Notes under the pieces: model-generated
What the model saw: only the letters and a program-made list of their open reading frames with translations
The model's database searches: none
Told to the model about the DNA's origin: nothing
Assembly: GCA_025331565.1 (NCBI GenBank)
Contig: JAFREQ010000008.1
Span: 3,968,001 to 4,032,000 of the forward strand
Direction: 5' to 3'
Source of the DNA: Holacanthus passer
Taxonomy: Eukaryota > Chordata > Actinopteri > Pomacanthidae
DNA length: 64,000 nucleotides
Shown here: positions 47,721 through 62,600 of the stretch, piece by piece
Layout of the letters: every line of letters starts with the position of its first letter
Numbering within the stretch: position 1 is the first letter of the stretch
Position numbers and translations under genes: made by a program

Positions 47721-49655
47721 CATTTATGATCAAGGACCAGGATCTGATCACTTCTTCACATTACTGTCATGGTTCCAGTGTCAAGAAGTGTTGGACAGTA
47801 ATTAGTTGACAGTTGCATACAGTAGACACACTCCTGTTGAATGGATGAATGAGGAATAGGTTGACATACATTAGCTGATAGCACAGCATCAGACATTTCA
47901 CAACAAAGAGTGTTGCTAACAACACAATTAACTGTCAGGAAGCAGCTAATAACGCCTGATGCTTTACACTTGTCTCGAAAGGACTGGGAAAAGTGGCTTG
48001 TAAAGGCTGGAGGGACCTGTTTTTAGCGCCGTGTACAGCAGACAAGAAATATTCATCCGTGCAGATGGTTATGCTAATTGACTCAGGCTCCTCCGGACGA
48101 GACTCCAGCAGGCTGCCCGTAGCACGGTTGGTGGTACCAAACCCAAACATGCCTCCGCCACTGACGCACCGAAGCAGATGGTTGGAGATGCAAACAGACA
48201 GAATCATCATTGATCTGTCCACGATGTGAGTGGTGGTGGTGATGTGCTACATACAGAATTGTATTGGAGTTACGCTGAGATCATTTTGTTGATTACGCTC
48301 ATTATGTGGAAGTGTAGATTGAACTCGGGTTAGAAGTCAATTTGCGGTGTTTGAATTCTGTCTGTCTGAGATGATCCAGCGAGCTGCCATGTGAAGCTCC
48401 TGATGCAGCTGGACAGAGGCTGCCTTGTTTTTGAATGAGATAAGAATTAGCCCAGGGCAGCAGTGTCAGACCCTGTGATGGACATTTAGACAGGGAGCGG
48501 AGAGGACAGTGTGTGTGTGCGTGTGTGTGTGTGTGTGTGTGTGGAGTACAAAATCATTACCATGCTGCAAGTGAAAGATAAGGAAATCTGTCAGATTCCC
48601 CACAGGAGACGCTGCAGGCATTTTCCACTAGTTGTAAAAGTAAAGGGTAGGGTAAGTTATTATACATACATACATTTGCAATCAATCATATGCACAAACC
48701 TCTTCTTACTGCTACATTTTGCACATTAGCAATGGAAATGTACTCCACTGTCTGATGTATATTGCAGCCTATGTTTCTGTTGTGAATATCTAAAGGGTTG
48801 CTGGGTATTTGTGTTTGATTCACTATGGCTGAAAGCATTTTTTTTCATCATCCCACTTCCATTCTGATTATACTTTCATAAGCCTTTCAGTCAACAAAAA
48901 ACTATAATTTCAGTCAAGTAGAAATCCTGTTTGACAGAAAATGATGTTGTTTTTCATCAGAAATATTGTGAGGCATGCGTTCCATGCCAATGAGATATGT
49001 AACCTCTACAAATTGCCTCTGGTTTGAAAGCTTCCCAGATGGTCCTAGCAGCACTACTCATGTAGGAAGTGGGAAAAGTCTGTAAAGGGGAAATTAGCAT
49101 TCATTCATCCTTTCAAAAGGAGACATGTGGAGGGTCTGGGGTCAGTCCAATGTGGGAAGTTGGGTGTGACCATCCCTCTGACACCAGTGCAACCCTTGTT
49201 TTTAAAATACAGCAAAGATGAGAAAAATATGTTAAAGAAAAGAAACCTGGGGTGGGCCTCACTAGCCCCTCCTGGCTGGAGTACCACAGGTTTTATTTTT
49301 CAACTGTAAAGTGTCCTTAGTACATACTGATCCAACCTTTTCTCCCTCTGAGACGATTCTGATACCTCAACTCAGGGTATCTGCCGATACTGGTTTCTGA
49401 TTTGAGACCAGTGAGATTTGAGACCAGTGTCCCCCCCCATATTTAAAAGCTGTTTATCTCTGCAGTAGAACTCACTGGGACCATTTCTATCTGAGGTAAC
49501 ATGATGCCAGCGATTGCTGTGGCACTACAAACTGAGTTGGCCACCCGCCACAGCTTAATGAATGTAACTGACGAAATGCAGAATTTTATTTCACACTGTC
49601 AAAGCTCTTTCTCCAATGTGGATCTGTCATATATGGCTGATATCAGGCCAGCTTT

Positions 49656-49785
49656 AACCATAGACTGTATAAAACATGGACCTAGTGTCCTTGACGTCAT
49701 CCATAGGTTTCTGATATTGTGAAGCCAAATGTGGGTGGCTCTGGCCGTCACCATCTTGGCCGTGCCGCGCTCCGCCTTTTTGGCA
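49656..49785 (+). repeat. Common fish interspersed repeat
   Basis: tagactgtataaaacatgga, then cgtcatccataggtttctga, then ggccgtcaccatcttggccg form the recognisable body of an abundant short teleost repeat of unsettled class. Non-coding. Confidence 0.65.
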
Positions 49786-50371
49786 CTTCTGCATTGGTTT
49801 CATTTTTCAACCCCAGAGGTTGCTGCTTGTCTTTAACTCCAAAAGCTTATTACTCTCAAACACAGATATCTGGTTTGGTATCTGCCATTTATACTTACTT
49901 TTTTCTGCTCTTTTCCCACATGTATACAAATACGTAATTCTCCCATAAACATACTCAACTGCACATTTGTGCCAAATCTAACTCATAAGCTCACCCTGCT
50001 TTGTTCACAGTATTTGTTTTGTCTTGTTCTCTGTTCATTTTGTTGTGCCTGTCAGTCTAATTTATTCAACCTTTTGTATAATGTGATATTTATATAAAAA
50101 CTGAAACAAGTAAATAGAATAATGATGTGTAATCTCTGATTGTGACTGCGAGTGAAGTGAAGCCTGGAGAAGGTGATTACTGACCACTTTTACAAGAGAC
50201 AAATATTGATCTACTTCAAATGTGGCTCCTCGCAGATTTTGCTGACATCATCTTTCTTTATAAGTTGATTGTTTTTGATCATCGCGGTTGATTTTCATCT
50301 TGATTCACAGCAGGAAGATTGAAATAATTGTCATGATTCCTGTTCTCATTTAGTTTTTTCTCTCCTGTAGG

Positions 50372-50467
50372 ATGATGGCTCTTTGTCAAACCTGCTCGGT
50401 CTCCTCCCTGTTTCCTCACCCCGTCTCCAGAGTTCAAACGCTGCATCAGCAGACCGAGCGCCCCTGA
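50372..50467 (+). promoter_or_regulatory. Upstream ORF (31 codons) in the galnt13 leader
   Basis: The exon begins right after an acceptor (tctcctgtag at 50,361-50,370). It opens with ATGATG, reads 31 codons and stops at 50,465-50,467, 38 nt before the galnt13 start and in a different frame. Such a uORF would be expected to lower or condition translation of the main frame. Confidence 0.6.
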
Positions 50468-50505
50468 GCACCGTTTGGCTGCCTGGCTGACATCCCGGGG
50501 AGGTG

Positions 50506-50647
50506 ATGCGACGGTTTGTCTACTGCAAGGTGGTGTTGACCACCTCTTTAGTGTGGGTGCTGGTGGACGTGTTCTTGCTGCTCTACTTCAGCGAGTGTAA
50601 TAAATGTGACGACAGGAAGGACCGCTCGCTGCTCCCTGCCCTCCGAG
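50506..50647 (+). CDS. galnt13: galnt13 coding exon 1: membrane anchor
   Basis: 47 codons: MRRFVYCKVV, then a hydrophobic helix (WVLVDVFLLLYF), then the stem start SECNKCDD. The ATG at 50,506 is preceded by GTG in frame, but the family always starts MRRF/MRKF. Ends at CGAG|gtgagt. Confidence 0.96.
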
Positions 50648-53600
50648 GTGAGTCCTCGCCGCTGCTGCTACACCTTTCATTCACGGGATTGACGTGATGG
50701 GGCTTTAAGTGTTCAGTTTCATACTCCCTTGTCAGGATGTCCCATTGAGATATTTTGTTGCTCACTATATAAAGAGTATTACGGAGACAAAGGGGTTTAC
50801 ATCGAGTGTATTTTAAGACTTTTCTGAGGAAATTGAAAAGGTAATTTTTGGATTTCCAGAGTTTTAGCAGATGTTTAAGGGGAATGATTGAGGGAAGAAG
50901 TTAAGAATTGATAGCTTTTTGAATGTGTAATAACTTTTTTAGTTTGATTTCTGAAATGAAATCAAATTATAATTATATCTTTGTGAAACATATTTGAGTG
51001 TTCGTTCTATACACATTTGAATTCTTAAAATTGTGTTTACATATGTGACACTGCAAACCACTTTCCCACGACAGATTGTACATCCTCCACTGCTTTTGAA
51101 AACTATGCTGTAATACTGATTTTCGGTATTCATCACAATGTATGACACGTCTCCTTGATATGTACCATCTCATTTCCATCTCATCAAGGGGATCCTCAGC
51201 ACAAAATAATAATAAAATAATAAAGATAAATAATAATTATAATGATCAGCATACTATCATCAATAACAACAGACACATATGAACACTCCCACAATCCCCA
51301 ACCACATACTCTGTCTGTTACAAGGGATGTGAGGAATAAAATCAACGCTGCCAGAAAAAAATTATATCAAATTACTTCGTCTGCCCTTAAACTAAAAATG
51401 AAGGCAAAAACAAGAACAAGTACATTGGAGGTAAACAAGAAAAGAAGTCCTGAAGTCATGAAAAGAAGTAATTGAGTGAGTTAAAATATTAATACTATCA
51501 TTGTGTGGTAATGCAGCTGCAAGTGCAGATTGATTTTTCTTTTGCATTTCCTCACAGTGAAAAAGTAATTTTGACAAAAATGATTTTTGCTGTAATGGAT
51601 AACAAATAGATTTTAATATCAAACTGAAACGCACCGAAACAAAGAGCACACAGAGGCCACCACTCTTTAAAAAAGTGCGGCGGACATTTTTAGCCTTTAG
51701 CTGTCATAATTCATTTCATTAAATGATTGAAATAAATACAGGATTATTATCAATAATTATAAACAGTCAGGAACAATCAGTGGAGTTTGTTTTGCAGGAG
51801 GTCAAGTGAGGCCTGATATAACTTCTGTGTTAGAAAATCTCAACTACTTTAATGCTAATTTAAAATGACATGAAATGGAGCCTTGATTTAGTTTTTCTTC
51901 CAGATGTGTGAATATGGAATAGAATATGTTTCACAACACAATTATCACATGTGGCACCCTGACGACATGAAAAGCAACCAGGTTCATCAACCAATCTATT
52001 TTTAACATTACATCTTTAGAAAAGAGCTTTCAGAGTTCGCAGAAGTTGTAGGATTATTATTATTATATACTCACATAACTCCAGATTATAAGTGAGGTGA
52101 CAATTAACAGATATTTCCCTTTTTCTGTTTTGGGTCTCCGAATTTCAGATCATGTAGAAACTACTTTTTGTTAAGTGTCAGTCAAACATGCTTGTGAACA
52201 TAAGCTGGAGACTTAAAATGTCCCATCATTTCACCAGGATGTTAAACATAAGCTTCATCATCTGTGACAAATCCTATTAAGACGATGAAGTTCACTGAGG
52301 GGCAAAGCCTTTGACTGAAAGGTCAGAAAAAACATGTTCCAAATCTGCAACGATACGTAATATTTAATAGTTGACAGTAATGGAAAAAATGCATGATTTG
52401 TGTTTGTAGTCTACAAAAATGCAAAAGCATCGAGTGACGTGCTGAGTATCTACCAACCTAATTTGAGTGGATTGATATAGTTAATTTCCTATGTGCTATA
52501 AGCTTGAAACAACTCTGTGCGTATGTTTGTGTATGAATGTTTCTGAGATCAACCCCAACCACAGTACTTCTTTAGCAGGGTTCATTTCCTCACATGCTTC
52601 GCAGTAAGCAGGTTTCTAAGAGGCTTTCTAAGCTGCTTTTAAGGTTAGATTGAGGCAGAGCTGCCAGCTACCGAGACTGATCACCAAAGAAAAGTGTACT
52701 GCTACACTGGAGTTTCTTTGCTTATAAGATGAAATTTAAAATTTAATTCATGAGCTCAAAAATCTCTTTTACAAGTGAGACCTGGCAAAGATAGCAGCTG
52801 TACAAAATCACAACATATGATAATGCAAAATATTCAACATGACATAGAAAAATCCACAATAACACAGAAGAACAGCTATTCAAACACAATGTTCTCTCAA
52901 GACAAACAACCACACGCCTCCTTTAAATATGACGATTTACTAAATATACAAACTGAGGATTAAGAATTTGTTTCAGATGCTGGTTTTCCACGACACTGCA
53001 GGTGTCCTTTAAGGTTTATCTGATCGAGTTTAATCCATTCAAAACCAAAACTGCATCCTTGTAATCTGACACTGATTCACATGTTCACTTTTTGATTGGA
53101 AGGAATTTAGCCCAATTTAATCATTCCATAAGCCCTTCTGTTAGATCAAACTAATTAGCATTCAGGTAATAGTTGTGTAGTCAAAAAGTCACTATATTGT
53201 ACAACAGATATGAGAGTTTTCATTCTGTTGGAGATTCAAAGCAAGAGGAATCATTAAAGCTGCATTGTTCAGCTTTTGCTTACTGGGCTAAAAACAATGG
53301 TTGTTTAACTTATTTACAGTTTTTATAGCTGAATATTTAACTTTAGAGTTGTAGATTTCAGTTCTGGTTGATTCGGCTGGAGTTACTGGTGGTAACAGAA
53401 AATGTGGTTTAATACTGCAGAACTCTGGGAAAAAAGCCAAACAAACTATTGTCATTTCAATAAAGAATTCAGGCAATAATTAGCCTTTTTCCGTCATTCT
53501 GTGAGCAACTGTGATCTGATTTTACGCCGCACACATGAATCTGTGAACAGCAGGGAACAGTGAAAGTTAGAAAGTGGTTACCTCACTGAGAAGTTGGAGG

Positions 53601-56600
53601 TTTGCAGCCTGTTGTCTGCAGCTTGTATTAGCACTAACTTGCACTAACGAATGTTTAAGTATTGCAATACTCACTCATCAGCGGGCTGTAAACTCAATCC
53701 CCATTGTTTTACCTCATTCGGCGATAGCAGCAAAGGGGCTCAGGAGAGAATTGAACCTGAGTGTTCAACACTAACTTTGTCACTAGCTTTATTTGTCTGC
53801 CATTTTCTGAGCTTTTTTGCTGCAAACATCTGCCTGCAGGTTGATTAAACCAAAACAAGCTAAAAGAGGCTTAAAAGCTCAGTAAAGCTAGAAGTGAGTC
53901 TGTGGCATCACCGCTATGAGAGACACTTTCACATGACACAGAGCCATTTGATTGAAGACTGTTAATATTACGAATATTCACTACTTGTAGTAATATGACT
54001 TCAGTCAGTTTCTACTCCATTTCAGTCATTTTGGACAAGAGGTCAATGATCTCACACTGATCATTGCCAGGCCGATAATGACATTTTTATGTCCACCTTA
54101 AAATCCTGATTAAAGCAGGCACCTCATAGCTCTGTGTTTTTCAGTTTATGACCAGTTGCTCCTGTCCATTATGTTTATATAAGATATCATGTTTGCTTGA
54201 CAAACTATATTAAAGTTGTTAGGAGTGGTGCTGCTTGTTAATATGTAAAGGAAAGGATGCTGCATAGACCCATGTAACCACAGGTTCTTGTCCACAGCAT
54301 AAATATGTGCATTCCTCTGTTGTTCTTTGCACCACATTCTAACTCATTTATTATTGCACTTCCATAAAGTTGATGCACTTGATAGAGACAGATTAGTTAT
54401 CTTGACTTTTAGTCCCTAGTATTGGTCAATAACCTTTGTCATCATCACTGCTATTTTCTCTACGAAGTGACAAAAGTCAGCCTTTAATCTGGACATGGCT
54501 TTAGATAATTTCAAGCTGGTTTGCTCCATCTGGGAGTTGGTGCATGACTGAATTTAGAAGGAATCCTTTTAGTAGGTCTTTTTGTAGAAATATTTTTTTT
54601 GCCCATTTCGAGAGTGCATGTTTTAATTTGGCCAAACCCACCATCTGTTACACTGGACTGAGATTTGTGGAGATCTACCCTGAGACAGTTGCCTCCTCTG
54701 TGAGCATTAATGAGACTCTCACTGGTTTTCATCTACAGTCATTTCTCGCAGTGACGTCGTGAGTTGGATAAGGTTCAAGGTTTATTTATTTGTCTCCAAC
54801 ACGGTGCTGCACAATGAAATGCAAGTTGCCATCTCTTTATGCTGAACAAGAAAAAAAGATTTACACATTCACTGCTCAATATTTTTAGATTTTCAGAAGG
54901 AACACTATCAAAAGATTATTTGATTGAAAATGATCAGGTGTAAATGGTCAAGATTAAAAATCAGTGATAACCAGGAGACAATAATGAGCAAAATGAACAG
55001 TGAGATCAAATAAACCTTTTATTTATTATTAGTAATGAACTGAGGTGAAGATCTTAGAATATCTGTAGACCATCTCTGCTCACAGAGGGGAGCTTTCCTA
55101 TTTTCATGGTACTCACACCTTTGCAGGTATTACTTAAATGTCACACAGTACTTCTGGTCCTAATTGCCTTGAATCTTTGTTCATTGTGTGAGTGTCACCT
55201 CACTTGCTTTTCAGATAGAAAAGTAGTATGTTGCAGTCAGTTTGAAGGTGCACATCAGAGTGTGTGTAGTAGTAGTAGTAGTAGTACTCTGCAGGGTGTT
55301 TGGTCCTGCTCTGCTGTGTTCAACAGGAGGTCCTCTGATATGTAATGTAATGCCAGCTGGGTCAGACTCGCAGGCAGGAAGCGGAGCGGAGCAGCAGAGG
55401 GAAGAGGTGGAGGTTAACTATGGAGGAAAGAGAATGGAAGAGGCTTGTGATGGAGCCTCCAACTGTGCAGAACTACACAGACCTTGTCCTGCAAAGTAAA
55501 TGAGAATCAAAAGGACAATCTGCATGCAGATCAGTGTCTGAGTCCACCTTGACTAGAAGAATCATGCAAACAGGGATCGAAGAGTCCAGCAGAGCTCTCG
55601 CAAGACGTTTCAGTCATCTAATATTGTATAGAGAGAGCTAACGTGTAACTTGTGTGTATTTCCAGAGTCTAGAGTTGCTAATCACGTAACGAACATTTGG
55701 CACTTTATTTTCATTCGCCACTGAAATATGAGTGATTGTGTCTCAGAAGACTCATTACCTGTGAGTATGAGGGGAACCTTTTCACTGTAATTGCTTGGGA
55801 TAAAGCTGCAGGCAGGGACATTGAATTAGATTGATTGACCTGAGGACAGACAGAGCCACTGTTTTCTTCCCAGATGATCGCGGTCATCTTTTATAATGAA
55901 CGTTTTGTGTCAGGAGGAGAGTGTGTCGGGGCTGAAAATACCACCGAGAGTTTGTTTCCTCAGGCTCTGATCTGTGTGTTGCTAAGCAAAACCAGATTTA
56001 TTAGCGTTTCCAGACTTTATATTCGAGCTGACTGTTTGTGTTATTTCACAGACGGCGGATTTTGAAAGTGCTGAGGGTGAAAAATGATAATTCACAGTCA
56101 AGAGGGAGCTAAGTTGTTAATTTGAGCATGTCCTAAACACGTGTAAAAGTCTGATTATTTCAAACATGATGTAATAAGCTTCTATAGGAAAATAACTGGC
56201 TGCCTAATGCAGTGTAAATATGCTGACATCTGCTATAAGATCAATAATAATAAATGAGGTTAAAGGTTTGAAAACCAAAGTTGTGGCCTGGCCGAAAGAC
56301 CGACATTGCAATCCTGGGAGCCACACAGCTAACATTACCATAGATTAAGAGGTCCAGTAGTTCAAAAGTTCTGCAGTTTAGACTCAGGTGTACTTTTGCA
56401 TAAATGCTTGCTCATGATGGGATTTGTTGGATGTCTGTAAATAGTATTATGAACAGTACCTGCTCTATCTGAAAAGTGTCCTGAGATAACATCTGTTGTG
56501 ATTATGTGATTATAAATGAAACTGAATTAAGTTAAAAAGGAAAACATCCCATTATGTTTTGCAAAATCCATGCTGTCTTAAACGTGAATATTCTGACCCA

Positions 56601-59600
56601 GTTGCATTTTGCACTATCGCATGTATCACATATGAGTTTATCAATGCTTGAAAAATATTAATTTGTCAGATCATTTTATAACGTTGAAGAAATGTAACGC
56701 TAAACTGGGAATGACAGTTTACCTTGTTATTTCAAGGCCCGAGGACTGTCTCCTACAAAACTCACAAAGTGTTCTGCTCTCTGCAGTTGTTCACATCTGG
56801 CAGTGTTGTTCCACACATTATTCAGTCAGGTTAAAATATTGTTTTTCATTTTTAAAATAATCTGTACGATTAGTTGTTCATGTTGCAGTGAAGGCAAACA
56901 AAGCCAAGGCAGCACAGGCTGACGTTGATGGTTTGCTGGATAAGATCTTTCCTGAAAATGCATAAGCCGTGTTTATCCTGACCTATAGACTGATGGACTG
57001 GAGGGGCTGAGCATGCGTTTGATGGACACTTTGTTCAATCATCCAGCTCAGCTCTCGAACTGTGTCCATCAGATTTAAGTCAGCATCCAAGTGGAGAGTG
57101 TCAGCAGCACCATAAAGAACAGAACAGGATCAGTTGAGGTTAACAATCCGGCAGACACCAGCCCGGCTCCACGAGGGGGTCGAAGGGAATCCTCTTAACC
57201 TGGGGCCCTGCAGCTCATGTGAGCTGTGTGTCCCCCTTTCATGGAAATCTCTGCCTCTGCTCTAAGAGATTATTATGAGAGAGAGAGAGAGAGGACAGAG
57301 ATAAATCCATAGGTTATTTACCTTTTGGTGAAGGGAGCTGGCTCGGTGCGAAAACAGCAATGCCGATGTTTTGCAGGCGTTGGACTGTAGGAGCATATAG
57401 CAAAGAAGACTGTGGGAATTCAAGAAAGGATTTTGCCTCCATACTACTTTTTTGTCTATTAATACATTCTCCCAAATCTCTGAATTCAAAACCTCCTAAT
57501 AGATTAAATTAAAATTAAATATAGCTGCCAGCGCGCAGTGCTTAATACCCACTCAGCCCAGGCCACAGCAGCCAGGAGAGAGCTTAGGGAGAGCGCCTGC
57601 ACTGTCTGTATTAAATGTCTTCTTCACATTCACTGACGTGTGAGGAAACATATTTTTGCCCCAGCCAGTGCAAGTGAGAATGCCGTCACACTTTCTGTAT
57701 GTGCGGGGTCACGAAGGGGAACGTGACACACTGTTCATACGTGCACATCCTGTACGCATGAATTTAGAACAAGCAACACCAGTTTGGCACACGCACATTG
57801 ATTTTACTAGAATAGATAATTACACTTTGCAGATTGTGCAGAGATGGAACGAGCTGCACTCTCCTCAGCTTTAAAGGACGAATAATAAACACTGCGTCTG
57901 TGATGTCCACTACAGAATTTGTGCATCTAACAGTGCTTTCAATAGACATTCCCTTTGTCGTGGACTCATTTACATTAGGAACACACTTTTTTTTTTTTTT
58001 ACCCTGAACAACAGCTTATATATTGACAAATTATCAAAGACGTACATATCTAACGTATTTGTATTATGTGTTATTCCCCTTTATTGAAGCTTCAGTTGTG
58101 GTTAAAGCAGCTCTATGTTTATAATATCTTTATTCAGCTTGTGCTGTCTGAGTTCACTGAGTTCTTTAAAATCCGCCACAACTCTTTTTCTTTCCTCTGG
58201 TTAGAACAGGGCACACAGCCAGCAGACCGGGGTCAGGGAGCTCAGTCAGTACTCATTACTCTCAGTCCCATTTACAGAGCAGATGAGGAGCATTTGTAAT
58301 TTAGTGGGCTTTTATATCGCAGCAGTTCTCCTCATATTGTTTCCTTATCAAGTTATTAGTAGAGTTATTTTAAAATGCAGTTTGACCTTAATTTCTCACC
58401 TCCTTAGTGAGAAAAAAAGCCCAATGATGGGTTGGATTTCTCATCAGATATCCCTTTTTGCTTTGCCTCTGTCACGTTCCAGCGGTGATATCTCGGAGCC
58501 ACGAGGGTCCGGGGGAGATGGGCAAGGCTGTGAACATCCCCAAGGACGACCAGGAGAAAATGAAGGAACTCTTTAAGATTAACCAGTTCAATCTCATGGC
58601 CAGCGACATGATCGCGCTCAACAGGAGTCTTCCGGATGTGAGGTTGGATGGGTGCGTAAGCTTGGGTGTTTTTTTTGTTTTTTTTCCCAGATGCGTGCTG
58701 TGAATCACACGACTGACCCTTTAACGCCTACACACACACGTACACACACATCCACTTTCACCTTGCTCCTCCACTGCCTGCAAACCTTTGATACCCATCA
58801 CACATTGCAAGGCTCCGTGGTTTCTGTATCAAAAAGCTGACATTTCGGCTGATACTCCCTGCTTTTTGCTTCTTTATTTTTTTTTCACTCCTTAATGTGC
58901 GCAGACTTGAATGCCGGGTTCGCTAGAAACTGTTCCAGTATTCAGACAAATGCGTTTGATGGGTCAGTGAGGCAGCAGGGATTCTTCCTCTCATCAAAAG
59001 AGCCTCAACAGGGTTGCACACAGTGACTGTTTCTGCACATGAAATGCTCCAAACTATCAAAGCAATGTCATTCTGATGATAACAATTATTATTAAACTGT
59101 TTGGTGAATCCATTAGATTTTATTGGACTTAATAACGTCAGCTAATGTGAAAAGACATTTCTAATTATGGGCGCCGTTTCAATGCAGAATCCATCAGATG
59201 CCTCAAGTGTGTACATTAAGCCTGACATTTGAATAGGGGCAGGGTTTTGTTTACTGTCACTCAAGATCCACTTGAGCACTTAATGAAGATCCAAAGGAGT
59301 AATTTGTGTAAAACATGAGCACATTCGTCTCGGGCCACTGATATGCGCTGACATTAGCCTCTCGTGGAGACATTATCTTAGTGATTCATGTTTAAATATT
59401 CCAGCTGAACACAAGTTCTCAGCACTTTCATTAAGTGGATGGGACCAAAGTCCCTGCCAGTCCAACACATTGTGAGAAACAGGCTTCAAGGCCTTTTTTT
59501 CCACACCTACGTCCCACAGTCTTTCTACACTATCCATGCCACGACCATAAAGACCATTTCACCTGAATAGTGCAGAAGAAGACCTGTATTACTGGGAGAA

Positions 59601-62600
59601 GGGAACATTCAGTTGCAACTCCTGCAGTTTCTCTCTCCGTTATTGCTCCATCCGTCTCTCAATATAAATATTACAGCAGCTTTATTACAGAACACACCTT
59701 AGCTTTGCAGTATTTCACCAGCTGTGTGGTGAAAATTATCCAGAGCTGTGCAGAATTGTCAGTCGCTTCCTCCGATGGGCAATAACATTTTGTCTTGAAG
59801 GCAACCTCCTGGCCTAGTTGTGTCAGTCAGCGCTGTCACTTTGAATAGACAGGACCGAACCGGCGACGCTGTCTGCTCCGAGGGCTTCTTTCGCCCTCTG
59901 TCACCTCCCCGCTACCCCTCCTCCTGCCCCGGCCGTCCACCTCCTCCACTTCTGTAACGAAGCTCATTCTTTATTCAACATCATCCTCTCCAGCGCCGAC
60001 CCAAGTTTGTCACATTCTCACTCTTTGGCTTTGACAGACGCTCCGTCAAGCCAAGGACATGCTGACATGGCTGTCAACACTGGTTTTACTTTTTCCTACT
60101 TTTCTTTCTGGAGATATTTGTCAGTAAATCTCATATGACAATGTTTTTGCGCTGACGGCAGCATCGGATAGCAGCGGGACACGGTCAGATTCTCTCCTCA
60201 GACACTTTTCGTACAATATAATGAGCTGCAGGCGTAGAGGAGCACTGGGACTGCAGTTTGACAACAACACTCTGGACCGAATTTAGACTTAGAGTGTCTT
60301 TCAGGTTTAGGTATACAAATGATTATTGGGTATTAGCCCTGCTCAAATTTAGTTAAAGTTGCTGGTTAAAATTTTATTTTTATTTAATCAAACTTACTTT
60401 TGTAGAATTAATTGAACGTTTAGTCAGAAATAATGACAAATGAGTATCAATTAAATGTTCAATTAAAATATTAAACATTTGAGAATCTTTAAGCAGCAAA
60501 TGTTCAGGATTGAACTTGGGTGACTATATGACCAAATGTTTACTTGAGTTTATGTTTTTTCTTTTACTAAACAAATCAACTATTATATTACAGTTAGAGT
60601 TAATTGATATCATAATAAATGTCTATTCCAAAACAGTGGTTCCCGACCTGAGGGCCGGGACGCTCATTAAACACTCAGAGATGAGTGAATAATAATATCA
60701 TTTCACAAAATTATGTCTATTTTTGGGATTTCTGTGGAAGTTTTACCTCTGCAGACCTCTTAGTGCCCTTCAAATTAAATAACCTGTCGTGTAACTTCCT
60801 TTGTTCACTTCTACTTTACTGATTTCATTTTCTTTTACTGTGGTTTCCATCAGCTGTAAAACCAAGGTGTATCCAGACGACCTGCCAAACACCAGCATCG
60901 TCATCGTGTTTCACAACGAGGCGTGGAGCACCCTGCTGCGGACGGTTCACAGCGTCATCAACCGCTCTCCCAGACACTTGCTGGTGGAGATCGTGCTGGT
61001 GGACGACGCCAGCGAGCGAGGTTGGTGGTTTACACTCAGACTAACAAACAGCCAACAAACGTTTGACCTCACCCTAATCCTTTGTGTCTTTATGTGTGTA
61101 AATTAACTGTCTATGTGTACTTCTGTTTGTACACTCGCTTGCCTTTAATGAAGTGTTTTGAATTAAATGGATTTGAGATGACAATAAATACACAAACTAC
61201 ACTGAGATGTGGGGCAGCAACAAAAGTTTTTGTTCATGATTGATCCCAATATATTCCTCAATTAAAAGGTTAATAATTTTGGTCCAAAATGTGTCAGAAA
61301 AAAATGATAAGAATAATAGTAATAATATAAATTTTACCCATTTTTTTGTCCAGCCTACAGTCCCAAACCCAAAGATGTTCAATTTAGACTTAGAAAACCA
61401 GCAAAGCTTCACATTGAAAAGTTGGAACCACAACTTTTTTGGCACATTTGTTTTAACCATAAAGACTTGATTGATTTTCAAAATTGTTGTCCCTAAATTC
61501 TCTAATGGATCAGCTGACTAATTTCTACATTGCTCTTCGAGTGCACCCTTGCTGGAATGTGTGTATTGTTTCGTTCCAGACTTCCTGAAGAAGAAGCTGG
61601 AGAACTACGTGCAGACTCTGGAGGTGCCGGTGAGGATCCTGAGGATGGAGCAGCGTTCAGGTCTAATCAGAGCCAGGTTGAGGGGGGCGGCTGCCACCAA
61701 AGGCCAGGTCATCACCTTCCTGGACGCTCACTGCGAGTGTACCGTCGGCTGGCTGGAGCCCCTGCTGGCGCGCATCAAAGAGGACCGGTACGAACACGAA
61801 ATGGACCTCACTGAATGTCTCAAATCTAATATTGATATATGGGGTATTGATATGAAATAACAAATGGATTCTGCTGATGAGCTTCTCACTCTCAGTCATT
61901 TCAATCTTGTGCCTATTGAGTCCTGAAACATGCTTTCAATATACTGGTATGATCACATTTCACTTAAGTTGCATCATCGGGCGCTTGAGCCAAAGCTCCC
62001 TCTGAATATTGATGGGACAGCAAACCATCAGTTATGAATACACTGCTTGGGCCTGACGCTGCTGATAGAAGAAGATAATCATTTTGCATCGTCTGCTTCT
62101 GCTGCCGCCTCAGAGGAAAAGCGAGCTCCAATTACTGTAGCTCTGTTTTTGTGTTAACTCTGCTACAGCTGATGTTAGTAGATGCTGGTAAAGTCGAGAT
62201 TAAAGTGGACGAGGATGTGTTTCACTAGATCCAACAGATTAATGTTTAGGGACAAATATTCTGCAGCCTGACTGTTTGAGATGTTTTTTTCCTTTGCTTT
62301 GACAGCAAATGTTTTCTTGAGCTTAGTGTTTGTACAGTCATTAAGACCAAATGTGTTATTTTAAAGTGACAAGGTATCAGAGCATTAAGCTTTTGTCTCT
62401 TACTTGCTTGCGAGAAGCAACAGAGGGTGAATCTGCCGTGTCTGTGAGAGTGACATTAACAGATGGATGGATTGATAATGATTCTCCTGTGATCCATCAC
62501 TTATCTGAGGTCAGACACATTCATTTTCCCTCAGGAACAAATCTGGATCATATGACTCAGAATATTATATTATGGAGCCATTACACTTTTACTGAATGCC

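Larger units (their letters stand above)
46920..50370. repeat. Putative 5' UTR intron of galnt13 with repeats
   Basis: It contains GT microsatellites at 47,149-47,190 and 48,509-48,542, a tRNA-like SINE fragment at about 47,560-47,720, and an 'agactgtataaaacatgga' repeat at 49,656-49,785. No coding exon was recognised. Confidence 0.5.
50648..58482. repeat. galnt13 intron (7.8 kb) with repeats
   Basis: Holds a LINE-like 3' tail at 56,440-56,535, a second repeat-like piece at 54,770-54,850 (tcaaggtttatttatttgtc, then acaatgaaatgcaa), a (GTA)n tract at 55,265-55,286 and a (GA)n tract at 57,277-57,293. No extra exon recognised. Confidence 0.6.

Noticed and set aside
61788..61860. Extension of galnt13 exon 4 to the stop at 61,860
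   Set aside because: The family sequence stops at IKED and resumes in exon 5; a good donor lies at 61,788.
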